The notes below the pieces were generated by a model. The model was not told where the DNA came from, did not search any database, and saw only the letters and a program-made list of their open reading frames with translations. A stretch of 64,000 bases of DNA. Origin: Trichoplax adhaerens. Its lineage: Eukaryota > Placozoa > Uniplacotomia > Trichoplacea > Trichoplacidae. The stretch spans positions 1,849,740-1,913,739 of the forward strand of contig NW_002060947.1 in assembly GCF_000150275.1 (NCBI RefSeq). The letters run 5' to 3'. Numbering within the stretch: the first letter of the stretch is position 1; every line of letters starts with the position of its first letter. Below, in pieces: positions 63,974 to 64,000 of the stretch. The position numbers and the translations under genes were made by a program.

Positions 63974-64000
63974 GTAAGAGAAAATTATAAAATTATATTC

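Overview
This is an AT-rich animal nuclear genome window. It carries spliced genes with short GT-AG introns and metazoan-specific proteins: full-length intersectin with five SH3 domains plus DH-PH-C2, and the T-box factor Brachyury. Short introns, moderate gene density and a Brachyury with only one conserved N-terminal motif ahead of the T-box suggest an early-branching invertebrate. A placozoan (Trichoplax/Hoilungia type) fits best, but that is inference and not proven by the sequence.

Layout. 110-2268 (-): ATP synthase OSCP (ATP5PO), 7 exons. 2269-6625: gene-free and repeat-rich, with an ACTGT microsatellite, a ~395-bp MITE-like element, a ~90-bp minisatellite, a ~110-bp satellite of about ten copies and one orphan membrane-protein-like ORF. 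6626-8385 (+): CHMP2B (ESCRT-III), 8 exons. 9573-21159 (-): intersectin, 38 coding exons whose phases all agree, giving 1,833 residues. 21160-22759: repeats. 22760-23377 (-): mitochondrial ribosomal protein bS6m (MRPS6), 3 exons. 23378-25867: a second MITE copy, tandem copies of its right end, and a small hairpin element. 25868-29584 (+): an unrecognised 12-exon gene for a basic coiled-coil protein. 29585-53599: 24 kb with no convincing gene. 53600 to the right edge (+): Brachyury, exons 1-6, continuing past the window.

ATP5PO, intersectin and MRPS6 are also close neighbours on human chromosome 21q22.11, so the left third looks like retained ancestral microsynteny, with CHMP2B lying inside it. 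The genes have no shared pathway: mitochondrial ATP synthesis and translation, ESCRT membrane scission, endocytic scaffolding and mesoderm/axial transcription control. Their link is positional. The long gene-free stretch before Brachyury and its large first introns are what one would expect around a developmental regulator. The sequence alone does not prove regulatory function.
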